64,000 nt of DNA from Micropterix aruncella. Taxonomy: Eukaryota > Arthropoda > Insecta > Lepidoptera > Micropterigidae. Of this stretch, positions 42,120 to 52,016 are shown piece after piece. The stretch lies in NCBI GenBank assembly GCA_944548615.1, contig OX155976.1, positions 7,397,822-7,461,821 of the forward strand. Reading direction: 5' to 3'. Made by a program: the position numbers and the translations under genes. Under the pieces are notes generated by a model. It was not told the origin of the DNA. It worked only from the letters and a program-made list of their open reading frames with translations, and searched no databases. Numbering within the stretch: position 1 is the first letter of the stretch; every line of letters begins with the position of its first letter.

Positions 42120-43255
42120 TCCGCAATACGCATTTTTTTTTGTCAATGTAGAAGTAGATCTGCTCTAAATATGTCATGGAAAAACCATATAGACCAGATT
42201 AAATCAAAATTATGTTCAGCTTGCTATGGGGTATTCAGATTAAGAAAGATATTGGACGAAAAGGAAATTGTGAGTGCATACTATTCTCTGGTTGAATCCC
42301 ACTTGAGATATGGGATATTATTGTGGGCAAATGCCACTGATATTAAAGAGGTATTTATTTTACAAAAAAGAGCCGTGAGAGCAATACGCGGATTAAATAA
42401 GAGATAATCTTGCAAACCACTATTTCGTGAACTAAAGATCCCCACTGTGTATGCCATACTTATTCACGAAAGCCTGTGCGAATTCCATAAAAATAAAGAA
42501 AAGCACCAAACTCTTGCCCAAATACATTCCCACAATACAAGGCACAAATCGATGTATACTCATAATTCTATACCTGCAACATCACAATTTCAAAAGACAA
42601 CTCAATACAGAAGCATAACATTTTATAACAGGTTACCAGAGGAATTCAAAAATATATAAACATATGCACTATTTAAAAAACGTACCTAGGATTTTTTATT
42701 GCAAAAATGTCTATATGGCACGGACTTTTAAAATTTTATATTCACAATTGACTACTTGTTTATTTTTTTTTTTTTTTTTTTTTTTTAACTTCCATTTTAA
42801 TCCTATTCTGAACACTTCATTTTATAGACAATTTACGTACTGATTATGTAACATGATTTAGGAATTATTGCTTGTATTTTTATATTTTTACTCTGATTAT
42901 TATTTGATTCTTTCCAAATTGGACTCCTCGATTGTTATTATTATTATTGATTTATTTATTTGCGAGATCATTCAATGGATTTGACTTTTTATTATTTTTA
43001 ATTTTTTTTTTATTTTTTGGGATTTGGTATTTCTATTTTTGATATTTCTGAATGCTCTTTTTAATATTTAGAAAATGTAATGTATGATTTTGTATAGTTT
43101 ATTGACTTTCAGATTTCTAACGTGATTTAATTTTATTTTTGCCAGAAAATGATATGTTTAAAATATGAATATAATTAAAAAATGTATTTATTAATTGTAA
43201 GTTCTATAAGTTTTTTTTTTGGAATAGAATAAACTTTGAACTTTGAACTTTGATA
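42120..43255 (+). mobile_element. CR1/Jockey-type LINE, 5'-truncated, heptamer tail
   Basis: RT C-terminal coding (42168-42700) is followed by a T-rich 3' region and ends in ACTTTGAACTTTGAACTTTG at 43229-43249. The tail unit differs from those at 7030 (ATGAAT) and 28572 (CTTTTA), so several subfamilies are present. Confidence 0.7.
42168..42690 (+). pseudogene. CR1/Jockey-type RT C-terminal part with in-frame stops
   Basis: MSWKNHIDQIKSKLCSACYG, LVESHLRYGILLWANATD and LQKRAVRAIRGLNK, then a TAA at 42405-42407, after which the same frame continues CKPLFRELKIPTVYAIL, SHNTRHKSMYTH and FYNRLPEEFKNI. Compared residue by residue with 28807-29765 it is clearly the same protein end. The catalytic RT part is absent. 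Confidence 0.75.
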
Positions 43256-43299
43256 TAGTCAATAAAAAAGTCATACTTATCAAAATTGCGAGTTTATTG

Positions 43300-43850
43300 G
43301 TTCTTACGAAACAAACGAGTTCTAGTTTCTAAACTTAACTAAAGAATGCCTTTGGATGTTAAAGCGTGGTACTGCATGTCCTCAGCATACTTTTCATAAG
43401 ATGGTGCGTAAATAAAGAGTGCTAATCGCAAGCATGATGACATAGTTAGTCGATTGCGATATTTTGACTTAATTATCTTCTTTTCAGAAAAGCAGACTCG
43501 CATAAGTAAGTTGACCCAAACATTGCCGTCAACTGAAGGGCGTTTTGCCTTAGATTCGGATATTTATCTTCAGATATAAAAGACCAGAATTTTGTATCAG
43601 ATGCTGTGGCTTTGATATGTATATGTGATATAATCTGCACTGCCTCATTTCCAACAGAAGATGAGTTCATGTTAAACTGACTTGCTATTTCAGTAGTTGT
43701 TTCCTCAATATTTTTACACAAAAAAGGATAACTTATAAAAGATGCAGTGTTTGCCAATTTACTGAAATCATAAAAACGTCTTTCTCGAGATCGACACAAA
43801 AAAGCATTCGCGATCGACCGGTCGATCGCGATCGACCGTTTGATCACCCC
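43300..43850 (-). pseudogene. hAT transposase C-terminus
   Basis: On the minus strand: FYDFSKLANTASFISYPFL, NIEETTTEIASQFN, DKYPNLRQNALQLTAMFGST, then YLCESAF. The LxxxxLFGSTYLCEsxFS pattern is the hAT dimerisation region. After the LKRR at 43473 the frame shifts; the expected continuation (KIIKSKYRNRL) can be traced in other frames to about 43330. The catalytic part was replaced by the nested insertions. Confidence 0.7.
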
Positions 43851-43879
43851 TGATATAGAGTAATAGAGCAGTGAATTTC

Positions 43880-44046
43880 AGTAAAAAAGCTACCTTTCTA
43901 GTGCCATGTTAGCAAACAAGGCCTTGGAATTATTACCATTTACAAAGTGTTTGACTGATTTCGTTCATGATACAATAATTTAAAAAACCTATTTCTAAAG
44001 TCCATTACATGCTAAATATAATGGTTTTTAAATTATTTCAATATCT
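43880..44046 (+). repeat. Local duplication, copy 1 (split by the LTR)
   Basis: GATACAATAATTTAAAAAACC, TTTCTAAAGTCCATTACATG and AATATAATGGTTTTTAAAT recur at 45430-45600. In this copy the solo LTR interrupts the sequence, which resumes at 44933 (GATTAGCAATTAAACTTTCC). Confidence 0.6.
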
Positions 44047-44932
44047 TGTAGGGTCCTTTAGTACCTACATACAGTCAACAAAAGCATGACTAACCAATGA
44101 ATTCTGTAGAAATTCATTGACGCAAATACAATCGATTCTACACGTGCACTGCTATTAAATTCTATCGAATTTTGGTAATTAATGCAGTCACAGGCAGTTA
44201 GCCATACCAATTTCTCCAAATCGAGCGGATTGACATACTTATTTCATCACCCCTTTCAGGATTGCGTCATTTATCAGGGTATATAACCCAGTACATTTGA
44301 CCAATCAGTATCATTCCTCGAGTGGTCATCTCCTAGTGAGCGCTTCTGTAGCTACGACTCTTCACGAGCCGGTCAATGCATTAGCCAGTGCTACCACCTC
44401 TTCCTTCTTTCGTTATCGAGTTGAGTAAGCTGAGGTCTGTCACTCCTGCAGACCCGAGCAAGTATCGAGGCGACACAGAATCTCTGATACAAAAGGTAAC
44501 CTTTCCTTCCTCCCCCTAGACAGTGCACAGGTACGCAACTCCGGTTCCTTAATTGGTTAATGCGTATAGCCAGACCTTGGGGTAACCTATACTTTCTTCC
44601 TGCATAACCAAGCTAAACCAACTATCCGTCTGATCCTCCAACAGACAGTAGTAAAGTACCCGAGAGTCGAGATACTCTGAGGTACAGAAATCAATTCCTT
44701 ACCTTCGTCGCCGCGCGCCGCGATAATTATTCGGGGACGTTATACTGACAATATAGTACGATACGGCATAATATTCAAATCAAGATAAATAAATTATTAA
44801 ATCGATAATCCGATAATAAATAAAACCTTCTGATAACATAAATTGCATCTTATTATGGAGTAAAAGGACTTGTTGACACCCGGCTCTCATCCTGAACATC
44901 TTGGAGTCAGTGAGAGTCGGCCTTCCGTCACA
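44047..44932 (+). mobile_element. Solo LTR, 886 bases, 4-bp TSD
   Basis: Starts TGTAGGGTCCTTTAGTACCT and ends CCTTCCGTCACA. ATCT lies on both sides (44043-44046 and 44933-44936). The paralogous uninterrupted site is at 45540-45560. A TATA box (GGGTATATAACCC at 44279-44291) is followed by AGTATCATTCCTCGAGTGGTC, and AATAAA strings occur near 44815. The shared order with 41395-41957 makes this an LTR family. Class (gypsy or BEL) cannot be decided from the LTR alone. Confidence 0.65.
44279..44325 (+). promoter_or_regulatory. LTR core promoter (TATA and conserved downstream block)
   Basis: GGGTATATAACCC lies ~27 bases upstream of AGTATCATTCCTCGAGTGG. In the minus-strand LTR the corresponding CCTATAAAAACCGG and AGTATCATTCCTCGAGTGA have a similar spacing. 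Conservation of this pair in otherwise diverged LTRs suggests a start site near AGTATCATT. Confidence 0.55.
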
Positions 44933-46073
44933 ATCTCTATAAAAGATTAGCAATTAAACTTTCCACGAACCAAGTTTTTCATTAAAATTTGCCCTACCGC
45001 TGCTCTATTACTCGAAGTGCAGTCGGGTCTGTTATATTTTTTGTAAGATATTCCTATCTGTATTAAGAACATGCTGTAAAATTTTCACTCGTTTTCATGC
45101 GGTCCCTTTTTAGATATTGATCTGAGAAAATTGACGTATTAAGGCTTTCGGCCATTTTTAAAAAGCTCTAGAGTGCATTCTCAGGACTAAAACTTTTATA
45201 ACAGGTTTTTTCGCACTCGTATGAGCGCAAGTCACGCACACAAACGCGAACACCTCAATGTATTGGATACTGTAGATTTCTCCACTGTACGAATGCTCCC
45301 CGTGGACGAAGCCTACCTGCTCTCCCCTAAGTATTCAACACATGAATAACATATTATCAGTGAGTGTCGTTTTCGTCATTAAAAAATACGATCTTAAAAA
45401 GTAACGATTGTTTTTTCCGAGTTTTTACAGAAAGAGTTTGATTGATTTCATGCATGACACAATAATAAAAAATATATATTTCTAAAGTCCATTTCATGCT
45501 TAATATAATGGTTTTCGAATTATTTCAATATATTTATAAATAGATTAGCAACTAAGCTTTCCACAAACCAAGTTTTTCATTAAAATTTGCTCAACCGCCA
45601 TTTTAAAATAGCTGCAAAAAAAACTATATCTTATATAAAAACTATAAACTATACAAAAACCTATAAACGGTTTTATGCCATACATGCATAAAATCCAGGG
45701 AAATGAAAAATGTTGAGCAACAAATTTTATTTATATTGCATTATTTGAAATGGATCGATCCGTGTATATTATGTTATATGTGGAAGTTTCTTTTATATAT
45801 AACAACTATAATTCCTAATATGCCTTCAGGATGTATGTGGTCAGGCAGGAGACTAAATTTTAGGAAGGGCTGTTGAGAGCTATACAAGTGTGGATAAAGC
45901 CAGAAATGAGAAAAGCGTATCTTAGAACACCGCTTATTCGTAGCCTTCGCTGCTCTGCTGATGCTGCGGACATACCTAGCGGGAAAGTCAATGCCCATAA
46001 TGGCGATAAATGCTGAGTTAAATATTAACGCATTAATTGAGTGGCCACACTTCAACGTTCAACGTCAACGCTC
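44933..46073. other. Local duplication remainder and unassigned AT-rich DNA
   Basis: 45430-45610 is the uninterrupted partner of 43880-44046/44933-44990. 45150-45340 has balanced composition but no recognised gene. The rest is AT-rich. Confidence 0.4.
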
Positions 46074-46210
46074 ATTACATTACATTACATTACATTTTCG
46101 TCGTGTTCAATTGACGGCTAAAGACCGCTCTTGGACGTGTCAAAATAATTGGGTTAGGTAGTAAGTCGTTACTACTCTTTACTGAACATTCATAGGTAGT
46201 CAAGAATTAA
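46074..46210 (+). repeat. Dispersed repeat shared with 8000-8110, ATTAC tandem
   Basis: CATTACATTACATTACATT at 46078-46096, then TTTTCGTCGTGTTCAATTG and CGTTACTACTCTTTACT. It may be a LINE 3' end read on the minus strand, with the pentamer run as its tail. Confidence 0.5.
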
Positions 46211-46529
46211 CTACTAGATTGTCAAACTATAAATATAAATAATCAAAATAGAAGCCTAATATTTTAAGTAGTTAGTAATTTGAAAAGATACGTAGTAAAA
46301 TTATTCATCGTAATATTCAAATTGTCAGTAAAATGTTAAATAATCAAATTAAAGCTACGTTATGCATTTTAAACTAAAAGTACAGATATAAGACCATATA
46401 AAATAATCAGACAATAAGCTCTACTTTTTTAAGTAATTTAAATGGGCACAATATTTGAAAAATCATGGCCCTCAAATTCGACCAGATTATAGAAAGGGTG
46501 GCCTATCAGCATCTCATTGATGTTTTTTT

Positions 46530-46760
46530 TTAATTTTATGTCCTCCAGCTGGTGCATTTTGTAGGAAGTAGATTATAAAATTTAATGCTAAGGTACAAGT
46601 AGCTTTTCTGTACTTTTGCCAGTCGTATTCGAGGTACGCATAAAAGGGAGCTACCGCGGGTGTGATGCGAGTGAATGTCTGCATTCTTGATAATAAAATT
46701 GGCGTTAATTCGTCGGACGTCGGAGGCATTTTGCGTCGTTTGACAGATCTGCGCGTAACC
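46530..46760 (-). pseudogene. LINE RT C-terminal fragment
   Basis: ADIHSHHTRGSSLLCVPRIR then LAKVQKSYLYLSIKFYNLLP: a HxHxTRxxxxLxVPxxRLxxxxxSxxxxxxxxYNxLP pattern, the end of CR1-like proteins. Frame is lost on both sides. Confidence 0.55.
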
Positions 46761-47090
46761 GTTTCGGCCGGCTTTCATATATATCATATAAATATATACA
46801 CGACTAACTAGATTGATTACTATATAACAAGAATTCATATATAACAGGAATTCATATCAGTATTTATTTACAAAATCGACCAAAAAGTTGCGCTGCAGAT
46901 TGTTGCGCGCGAAGGCGGTTTTTCTTGCGGTTAATGTTCCTTGAATTTAAGACAAGATAGACGTTGACGCTGCTACACTGTATTTCATGAGTGTACATGT
47001 TATTACATGAACATATTTTATCATTATGAATGAAAAAATAAGTAAATAGTAAAAAGACATTTTTAAAAACAACCTTTTATTAAAATGTTT
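46761..47090. other. No gene recognised
   Basis: AT-rich sequence before the family S array. Confidence 0.35.
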
Positions 47091-47640
47091 TGTCCTGAGC
47101 CAACCCTGGGTGCAGCAGCCATATCATAGTGGAACTCAGAACTGGCTGTCATAATTGAATGCTACACAACATTTCGTGTTTTTGCTGTTGACTGTTGAGG
47201 AGTCCCCTGGTTCGAAGCCAAGCCTAGGGCTTATAACGGGTTATCATAATTGAATGCGTATACGAAATTTCGTTTCTGTGCTGTTGACTGTTGAGGAGTC
47301 CCTTCGTAAGGAGCCAACCCTGGGTGCAGCAGCCATGTCAAGGTGAAACTTCGAACGGGCTATCATAATTGAATGCGTGTACAAAATTTCGTGATTGTGC
47401 TGTTGACCGTTGAGGAGTCCCCTCGTCGGGAGCCAATCTGGCTGCAGCAGCCATGTCATGGTGAAACTTAGAACGGGCTATAATAATTGAACGCGTCTAC
47501 AAATTTTCGTTTCTGTGCTGTTGACCGTTGAGGAGTTCCCTCATCGGGGGCCAACCCTGGGCGCAGCAGCCATGTCATGCTAAAACTTATAACGGGACAT
47601 AATAATTGAATGCGTATTCAAAATTGGTGTCTGTTGAGGA
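47091..47640 (-). repeat. Family S tandem array, about 4.6 units
   Basis: The largest array. Unit boundaries at GAGCCAACCCTGGGTGCAGC fall at about 47097, 47214, 47311, 47431 and 47549, so units are 117-119 bases except one shortened by ~20. Each unit has GCTGTTGACCGTTGAGGAGT and CATAATTGAATGCG. Confidence 0.8.
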
Positions 47641-48284
47641 GTGCACGATACTTGTAACTTGTGTCTCGGATCCCACAAACTTGGCTCTGATTGCAGAATT
47701 TCAAAAGACACAATGACTTTCTAGTTAGTCCATAATGCGAAGACAAACGCGTGCGACCCCGTCGCGCTCGCGGTGCACAATGGCAAACGTCGTGTAGCCG
47801 CTCCAACGCATTAATCCTCGCTTTAAACTCTTTGATGTACCGCCACCCGAGCTATCGCCTAATATCAAACGGCAATGTTAATGCCGTTGTAAAATTATCG
47901 CGATAAGTGGTGGCCACACCAACGTTAAACGCCCATCATCGCGATATTTATAGGCATTTTCCGGCGGTGGCCCGGGCATGATAAATTCCCATTACTATAT
48001 GTAAATCAAATGTCAGTTTGGTTTTAAATTAAAATGTCAAACTGGAATTATTAGGCTATCTACGGTTTGTCAGATTTAGAGCTAAAATTAAATATAAATG
48101 TTTAAAGTTTAAAATGTTGGAGAATTACAATAAGAATATGTTATATTATTTATTTATCATTATCGTTTAAAAAGTCATTCCCGCTGTAATAGCATTTATT
48201 TTTGAGCCAGTTTCTCACTTTAATGTCTGTTTGAATCCTGGTTGTTGCATTGATTAGATGTTTTGTGGAATAGCGTAAAAATAT
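47641..48284. other. No gene recognised
   Basis: 47680-47980 has a balanced, CpG-containing composition (CCCGTCGCGCTCGCGG) and no repeat partner in the window. It could be single-copy host DNA; no protein family is recognised. Confidence 0.4.
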
Positions 48285-48533
48285 TTAACCCCTCAAATGT
48301 GAGGCGTCCCTTAAGGGATGCCTTGGCAAAATGTATACAAAATGTATATAAATTTATATAAATGTAAATATAAATGTAAATGTGCGCCGCTTTATAGTAA
48401 TCCGCTCTATAGTAATGCTATAGCTCTATAGTAAACCCCGCTCTATGTAAATGTAAATGTAAATGTAAATATAAATGTATATACATTTTGCCGTAGGCAA
48501 CCCGAGCTAATCGCCATTCATTTGAGGGGTTAA
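48285..48533. mobile_element. TTAA-flanked MITE, 249 bases, 11-bp perfect TIRs
   Basis: TTAACCCCTCAAATG at the left and CATTTGAGGGGTTAA at the right are exact inverted copies including the TTAA target site. The interior is built from TAAATG-like repeats. TTAA with CCC-starting ends points to piggyBac, a different family from the 9479 MITE. Confidence 0.75.
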
Positions 48534-48809
48534 CACAACAGAACTCAGGTCCCTTTTTACACATTTCTGTCCTCACTGAGGGACAGTTTATGAGGTTTCT
48601 ATTCCTTGTAGGTCTTTGAATGTACATGTCTATAGTACCTACACTGCTCAAATATCAAATAAATAAATATTTTAATGTCGAAAGGCGATAAATTAGGGGA
48701 AATATGTCTTGTTTAGTATCAACTCAAAAGTCTGATAGAATTATATATGTATCTGTATATAGGGGTAAATACACAAACTATAAATATTTCATAAAAAAAC
48801 CTTTTTATT
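48534..48809. other. No gene recognised
   Basis: AT-rich, unassigned. Confidence 0.35.
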
Positions 48810-48933
48810 TTAAAATCGAAGACTATCGCGGTTGTTTGACATTATAAATAGGATAGAAAACGAATTTACGGCGTGAAATTTGTAGGACCCGACGTTTCGG
48901 TGACGTTGCAGCCGCCGTTGTCTAGGGTAGACT
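48810..48933 (-). mobile_element. Penelope-like element, 3'-end copy, single arm
   Basis: On the minus strand it ends GACTATCGCGG-complement (CCGCGATAGTCTTCGATTTT) and matches the arms at 34-36 kb from GTCTACCCTAGACAACGG onward. It is an ordinary 5'-truncated copy, not a palindrome, and carries the full 3' extension. Confidence 0.7.
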
Positions 48934-49082
48934 GATTACCTATTTATTACTTCAGAATCGAGGGCTACCGACTAAAGTTTGGCGGCGGTGCAGCCGCGCA
49001 CGATTATTTCAAGATACCTGCCGCAGGGAGTCCCATTAACTCAGCAAGGGCCCATTAACTCCCAATGTGGAGTAACTCCCTA

Positions 49083-49738
49083 GTGGGCCCATTAACTGGG
49101 AGCTAACGGGCCCATGATGAGGTGGCCACGATGACCCATGTGTTCAGGGTCGGTCACACTCACGGGTCAACACCCATCCGATGGCCTCCACGCATGGGGT
49201 GAGAACCTGGGTAGGACACTGGGTCAACCAGTCTCCCCTGGGAATCAAACCTCTGGCGCTCCTGGACGGTCTGCGCACCGAGCGCCGCAAGCCAATCGAT
49301 TGTGCTCTCCGACTAACAGTCGGGGGAGTCTGGGAACTGTATTGTTTCCTATAGAACGGGGGTGGTTGCCTACCTTACGGCGACTGCTCTTGCAATGACC
49401 ATTGGCCATCCGATCCCCGTTCAGAGTCGGGCAAAGGACGCCTTGGTCCGCGATAGATTCGGTGCACACCGTTTCACCGCTTCGTAAGGGAGAGGACCGC
49501 GCAAGCGACCTCGAACTCGGAACCAATCGAGAGACCGGAGAAATCTGGTCACAATTGGAAGCAAGGGCGCGAGTGTCGGCCCGCCAGGTAACATACTGGC
49601 TATCTCGCGGTAAAGGCGTTGGCTTCTTGCGGGTTGTGGCGTAGCTAGACGTCGGATTTGTTATGTCCACGGTCGATAGAACGATGAATCGTTAAAACGT
49701 CCTGCAGTGACGGGTTCAGCCGTTGTGGTTGACATCTC
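49083..49738 (-). repeat. Family A repeat, subfamily A1, tandem copy 1
   Basis: Complete body from GGGAGCTAACGGGCCCATGA to GCCGTTGTGGTTGACATCTC. Very similar to 4553-5225, including GGACACTGGGTCAACCAGTC, so these two are recent sister copies. The frames on the minus strand (49245-49670) are not conserved in other copies. Confidence 0.85.
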
Positions 49739-49742
49739 AAAA

Positions 49743-49780
49743 TGGGCCCATTAACTCCCACTAGGGAGTTAATGGGCCCT
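49743..49780. repeat. Palindrome between tandem family A copies
   Basis: GGGCCCATTAACTCCC and GGGAGTTAATGGGCCC are exact inverted 16-mers around four bases. It joins an inverted scrap of the family A tail to the tail of the next copy. Confidence 0.75.
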
Positions 49781-50432
49781 TGCTGAGTTGGCCACGAAGA
49801 CCCATTCTGTTCAGGGTTGGTCATACCTACTCACGGGTCAACACCTATCAGACGACCTCCACGCGTGAAGTGCGAGCCTGGGCAGGACTCTGGCCTTATG
49901 GTCAGTTTCCTCTAGGAATCAAACTTCTAGCGCTCCTGGACGGTCTACGCAACGTGCGGCGTAAGCCAATCGACTGTGCATTCTGTGCAGTCGGGGGAGT
50001 CTGGAAGCTGTATGTATGTTTCCTATAGAGCGGGGGTGGTTGCGGACCTTACGGCGACTACTCTTGAAATGACCATCGGCAATCCGATCCTGGGTGAAGA
50101 GCCGGGCAAAAGACGCTGTGGTCCGCGATAGATTCGGTAACACCGTTTCACCGATTCGTAAGGGAGAGGACCGCGCAAGCGACCTCGAACTCGTAACCAA
50201 TCGAGAGACCGGAGTAACCTGGTCACAATTGGAAGTAAGGGCGTGAGTGTCGGCCCGCCAGGTAACATTCCTGGCTATCTCGCGGTTAAGGCGTTGGCCT
50301 CTTACGGGCTTGTGGCGTAGCTAGACGGTGGACTGTTTCGTCCCCAAGTCATCTACGTTCACTTCCAGGGAGACAGAACGACTAATCGTTAAAACTTCCT
50401 GAGGTGTCGGGCTCGCCCGCTGTAGTCGACAA
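49760..50432 (-). repeat. Family A repeat, subfamily A1, tandem copy 2
   Basis: Body from GGGAGTTAATGGGCCCTTGC to CCGCTGTAGTCGACAAC. It follows copy 1 in the same orientation but differs from it much more than copy 1 differs from 4553-5225, so the pair arose from separate insertions and not a tandem duplication. Confidence 0.85.
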
Positions 50433-51014
50433 CCCAAGTTGTTCTTGTTAAAGTTAAGCCCCTTGTAGACATATCTCGTTACACTGATACAAGTATCCCC
50501 AGTTTCCCGCAGATAACGTCACCAATTTCTAACTACCAGGATGGGGTGGTCAACTTTTAATGCGGTTTCGCCGCGGACAGCTTTCGTGCATATTTTGCGC
50601 CCGCCCAACAGCGCTGGCCGCATAATTTTACAACTTGCTCCAACATCGCCGGTTGGTCGCCGCTATATAGTTAACCTTGCAAATGAGATGCGATGGGACG
50701 CGAAGCACAATGGCTTCTATAGTCGGAAAAGCGATTTTATCCGTATCTCATTTGGTGTGTTCATGTGGGTATATACAAATGGATAAGGATTACAATGTCG
50801 GGCAGTTCGTGTCTGAAACCACCCTGAAGTGCAATTGGAAACCTTCCCCCTCTCCCAAATTTAAATATGTAATATTTATATATGTTTAACCCCTGGGTGG
50901 CCACGCACGTCGATCGGCGTTTTTCGTAATATCCCTATTATATACGTGTTTATTCAATTATCAGCTCTATTTCTCTCTCCACTGCGGTAAAAACCTGCCA
51001 TTGAATAAGCCACC
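50433..51014. other. No gene recognised
   Basis: Balanced composition at 50540-50760 with no recognised protein. TTAACCCCTGGGTGG at 50886 resembles a piggyBac-type end, without a partner. Confidence 0.4.
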
Positions 51015-51170
51015 GTTATATATTATAGTCCCTTCTCTTAGCATAAAAATAGTTCACTTTGTGATACCAGCACCAACTTTCAATATGGTATTAAACAGCT
51101 CTATAATGCTTGGAACCGCAGATATGATGTCATCAAAATGGCGGCCGCCGCATTACAATACCGCTCATAT
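51015..51170 (+). repeat. Direct duplication, copy 1
   Basis: TCCCTTCTCTTAGCATAAAA, TGATACCAGCACCAACTTT and ATCAAAATGGCGGCCGCCGC recur at 51433-51595. Confidence 0.65.
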
Positions 51171-51432
51171 GACTAGCCCAGTTAAGGAAATTATTTAAAA
51201 AATGTGAATATGAAATTTTTAAATAATCCATATTTTGATTATAGTCTGTAAATTACTGATTTTAGACAAAAACTATGTACGAGAAAAATAGCAAAAGGTT
51301 TATCAGCTTTCCATTAAAAAAACAGTAAATTAATCAGATGAAAAATGCCTTAGTTAAGCCGCTTTTAGCAAGTCGCTCTCTCTCCGCTCGTTGTCTCGCG
51401 TTGTTGCCGTCGTAGTCGCGGCCGTTCGCGCT

Positions 51433-51600
51433 GGTCCCTTCTCTTAGCATAAAAATAATTAAATTTATGATACCAGCACCAACTTTTAGTATGTTATTAA
51501 ATATGTTATTTCATCTACAAAATCGTCAGGACCCAAGCTGTATAGTACCTGGATCCGCAGATATGACGTCATCAAAATGGCGGCCGCCGCATTTTGAAAA
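51433..51600 (+). repeat. Direct duplication, copy 2
   Basis: Same landmarks as 51015-51170, with ~20 extra bases (ATCTACAAAATCGTCAGGAC). Likely two copies of a short interspersed element. Confidence 0.65.
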
Positions 51601-51743
51601 CCCCGAATTATTTCGAAACTTTTAGTCCTATGTACATATGCAAGATGTCAAACGAAAGGTAATTAAGTGTTCTATAATAACACTTCAACACAGATTGACT
51701 GACTTCAAAGATTAAGGGCCTGAATTAGAGCGCTAAAGAAAAC

Positions 51744-51928
51744 TGTTACATACTGGCAACACTGTGTAATATGTTACATACTGGCAACACGGTGTGATGG
51801 GACAGGACAGGCGGGTAGGGGATTTGGAGTGAACATTACCTACATGAGATTGTGTTCTGTATTAACTCATTATTGAATAAACTATTATTGAATAAACTAT
51901 GATGCGAATAAAACTGTGGATCACAACA
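51744..51928 (+). repeat. 5' LTR of the gypsy element
   Basis: 185 bases. TGTTACATACTGGCAACAC occurs twice in tandem at its start (51744 and ~51771). The ATTATTGAATAAACT unit occurs twice here and three times in the 3' LTR remnant. AATAAA strings are present. The sequence after it (GTGGCGACGAGGATTG) is the likely primer-binding site region. Confidence 0.75.
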
Positions 51929-52016
51929 GTGGCGACGAGGATTGAACGAATTCACGCGATCTAAGCAAAAAATCGAAAGTTTTTTCCGTGTGTCAAAAAT
52001 AACATAACCTTGCAAC

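Larger units (their letters stand above)
41304..43852 (-). mobile_element. hAT transposon, 2.55 kb, with nested LTR and LINE
   Basis: Ends CAGGTGTACTCAAAC (41304) and, inverted, CAGGGGTGATCAAAC (ending 43852) agree at 12 of 15 positions. The 8 bases outside are ATGTAGAG and ATATAGAG, one mismatch apart, which fits the 8-bp hAT TSD. Inside, an LTR (41395-41957) and a LINE (42120-43255) occupy most of the length; transposase remains only next to the right end. The subterminal string GGTCGATCGCGATCGACC is a strong palindrome. Confidence 0.7.

Noticed and set aside
47091..47640. Regular repeats that might suggest a CRISPR array
   Set aside because: Units are ~118 bases, contiguous and diverged, with no unique spacers, in a eukaryotic setting.
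49245..49670. 141-codon minus-strand frame (and similar frames in other family A copies)
   Set aside because: Frames differ between copies, and the same stretch is shifted or stopped elsewhere; the repeat is better explained as non-coding.
50886..50900. TTAACCCCTGGGTGG as a piggyBac-type end
   Set aside because: No inverted partner end was found within several hundred bases.
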